Assembly (NCBI GenBank): GCA_025458755.1
Contig: JALORT010000053.1
Span: forward strand, 1 to 9,052
Reading direction: 5' to 3'
Source of the DNA: Methylotetracoccus sp.
Lineage (GTDB): Bacteria; Pseudomonadota; Gammaproteobacteria; Methylococcales; Methylococcaceae
DNA length: 9,052 nt
A model generated the notes under the pieces. It did no database searches. It had not been told where the DNA came from and saw only the letters and a program-made list of their open reading frames with translations. This document shows, in pieces, positions 8,440 to 9,052 of the stretch (position 1 is its first letter; each line of letters begins with the position of its first letter). The position numbers and the translations under genes were made by a program.

Positions 8440-9052
8440 CTATCTGCAGACGTCTTCGACGCGTTCTCTCAGTTCGCGAATCTTCTGTTCGGTCAACGTC
8501 CGCCTTGACTCGTCCCATTCTTCGCCATCGAGCTTCTCCGCCAAGTCCCGGCTGGTCTCGAAGAGGTCATCGAACACCGCAAGCGGATCGGCCACTTTGG
8601 AAGGCTGAAAGAACAGCACGACGCCGGGGCAACTGAAGGATTCCATGTCGTCGATCGGAAACGTTCCGGGCCGAACCAGACTGGCCACACTGAACAAAGG
8701 TTCGCGGAAACTCCGATCGTACCGATGAAAAATGTCCATCTCGCCGTGAACCAATCCGAGATCCAGCAACGCATCCCGCAGATCCTCCCCGGAAAATGAT
8801 TCTCCAGGACGCGCCACCACACTGACTTGTATCAGAAAAGGCGCTCCGACCGAGGTCTCTCGCGGCGGCTGGCTCCCGAGGGCGCGCGCAGCCCCCACCG
8901 TTTCATGCGCTGCACCGCCCGACCGGGATTCTTCGCGAACAGGTCGTACCGTTTCTTCCACAGACGCGTCGCGACCGACACCAAACTCCTCGGATCGCTG
9001 ATCGACGCCGTCTTGAAGAGACTGGTCCAACCCCAGCTCATCAAATGCGCCG
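8440..9052 (-). CDS. zipA: Cell division protein ZipA, C-terminal part (cut by window edge)
   Basis: ZipA is an inner-membrane protein that anchors and stabilises the FtsZ ring through its cytoplasmic C-terminal domain. About 203 residues are visible; the N-terminal membrane helix lies beyond base 9052, and the frame is open to the edge. The first 70 or so residues form a charged linker rich in Glu, Arg, Ser and Gly, less Pro/Gln-rich than in E. coli. The FtsZ-binding domain follows: PFLIQVSVVARPGESFSG, then GEMDIFHRYD, LFSVASLVRPGTFPIDDME, SCPGVVLFFQ and DPLAVFDDLFETSRDLAEKLDGE, all typical of the family. A TTG at 9030 is not taken as the start because coding sequence continues upstream. It ends in TAG, 3 nt before ligA. 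Confidence 0.93.
   Translation of the reverse strand, partial: GAFDELGLDQSLQDGVDQRSEEFGVGRDASVEETVRPVREESRSGGAAHETVGAARALGSQPPRETSVGAPFLIQVSVVARPGESFSGEDLRDALLDLGLVHGEMDIFHRYDRSFREPLFSVASLVRPGTFPIDDMESFSCPGVVLFFQPSKVADPLAVFDDLFETSRDLAEKLDGEEWDESRRTLTEQKIRELRERVEDVCR

Overview
The window looks like a gammaproteobacterial chromosome segment of fairly high G+C. Every recognisable gene lies on the minus strand. Read in the direction of transcription (right to left), the order is zipA (C-terminal part only), ligA, a gap of about 0.7 kb, mraZ, rsmH, ftsL, ftsI, murE, a short unrecognised open frame, and mraY (N-terminal part only). zipA points to Gammaproteobacteria because the ZipA division protein is essentially restricted to that class. 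The genus cannot be told from the sequence.

Right part (6388-9052): zipA and the NAD+-dependent DNA ligase gene ligA are 3 nt apart and form a tight pair. Middle (5620-6387): there is no convincing gene. The stretch holds a promoter-like site facing mraZ (6049-6078), an AT-rich island (about 5780-5812), and just before mraZ a near-consensus sigma70-type promoter (5676-5704). Directly after that promoter comes a 10-bp-period array of TGG boxes (5631-5670), the arrangement expected of a MraZ autoregulatory operator. Left part (1-5619): this is the head of the division and cell wall (dcw) cluster. The junctions rsmH/ftsL, ftsI/murE and murE/next frame are 4-nt overlaps, so the block is probably one translationally coupled operon.

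Working together, MraZ controls the operon and RsmH methylates 16S rRNA. FtsL and FtsI are parts of the septal cell-wall synthesis complex, ZipA tethers FtsZ to the membrane, MurE adds meso-diaminopimelate to the UDP-muramyl dipeptide, and MraY makes lipid I. The reaction between MurE and MraY, addition of D-Ala-D-Ala by MurF, has no gene here. The usual murF position is only about 270 bp wide and carries a 93-codon frame that I cannot recognise as MurF. This is the most unusual point of the window. Other points are the MraZ box array, a TTG start for mraZ, an rsmH start that cuts a conserved N-terminal motif, and a possible leader or small RNA in the ligA-mraZ gap.
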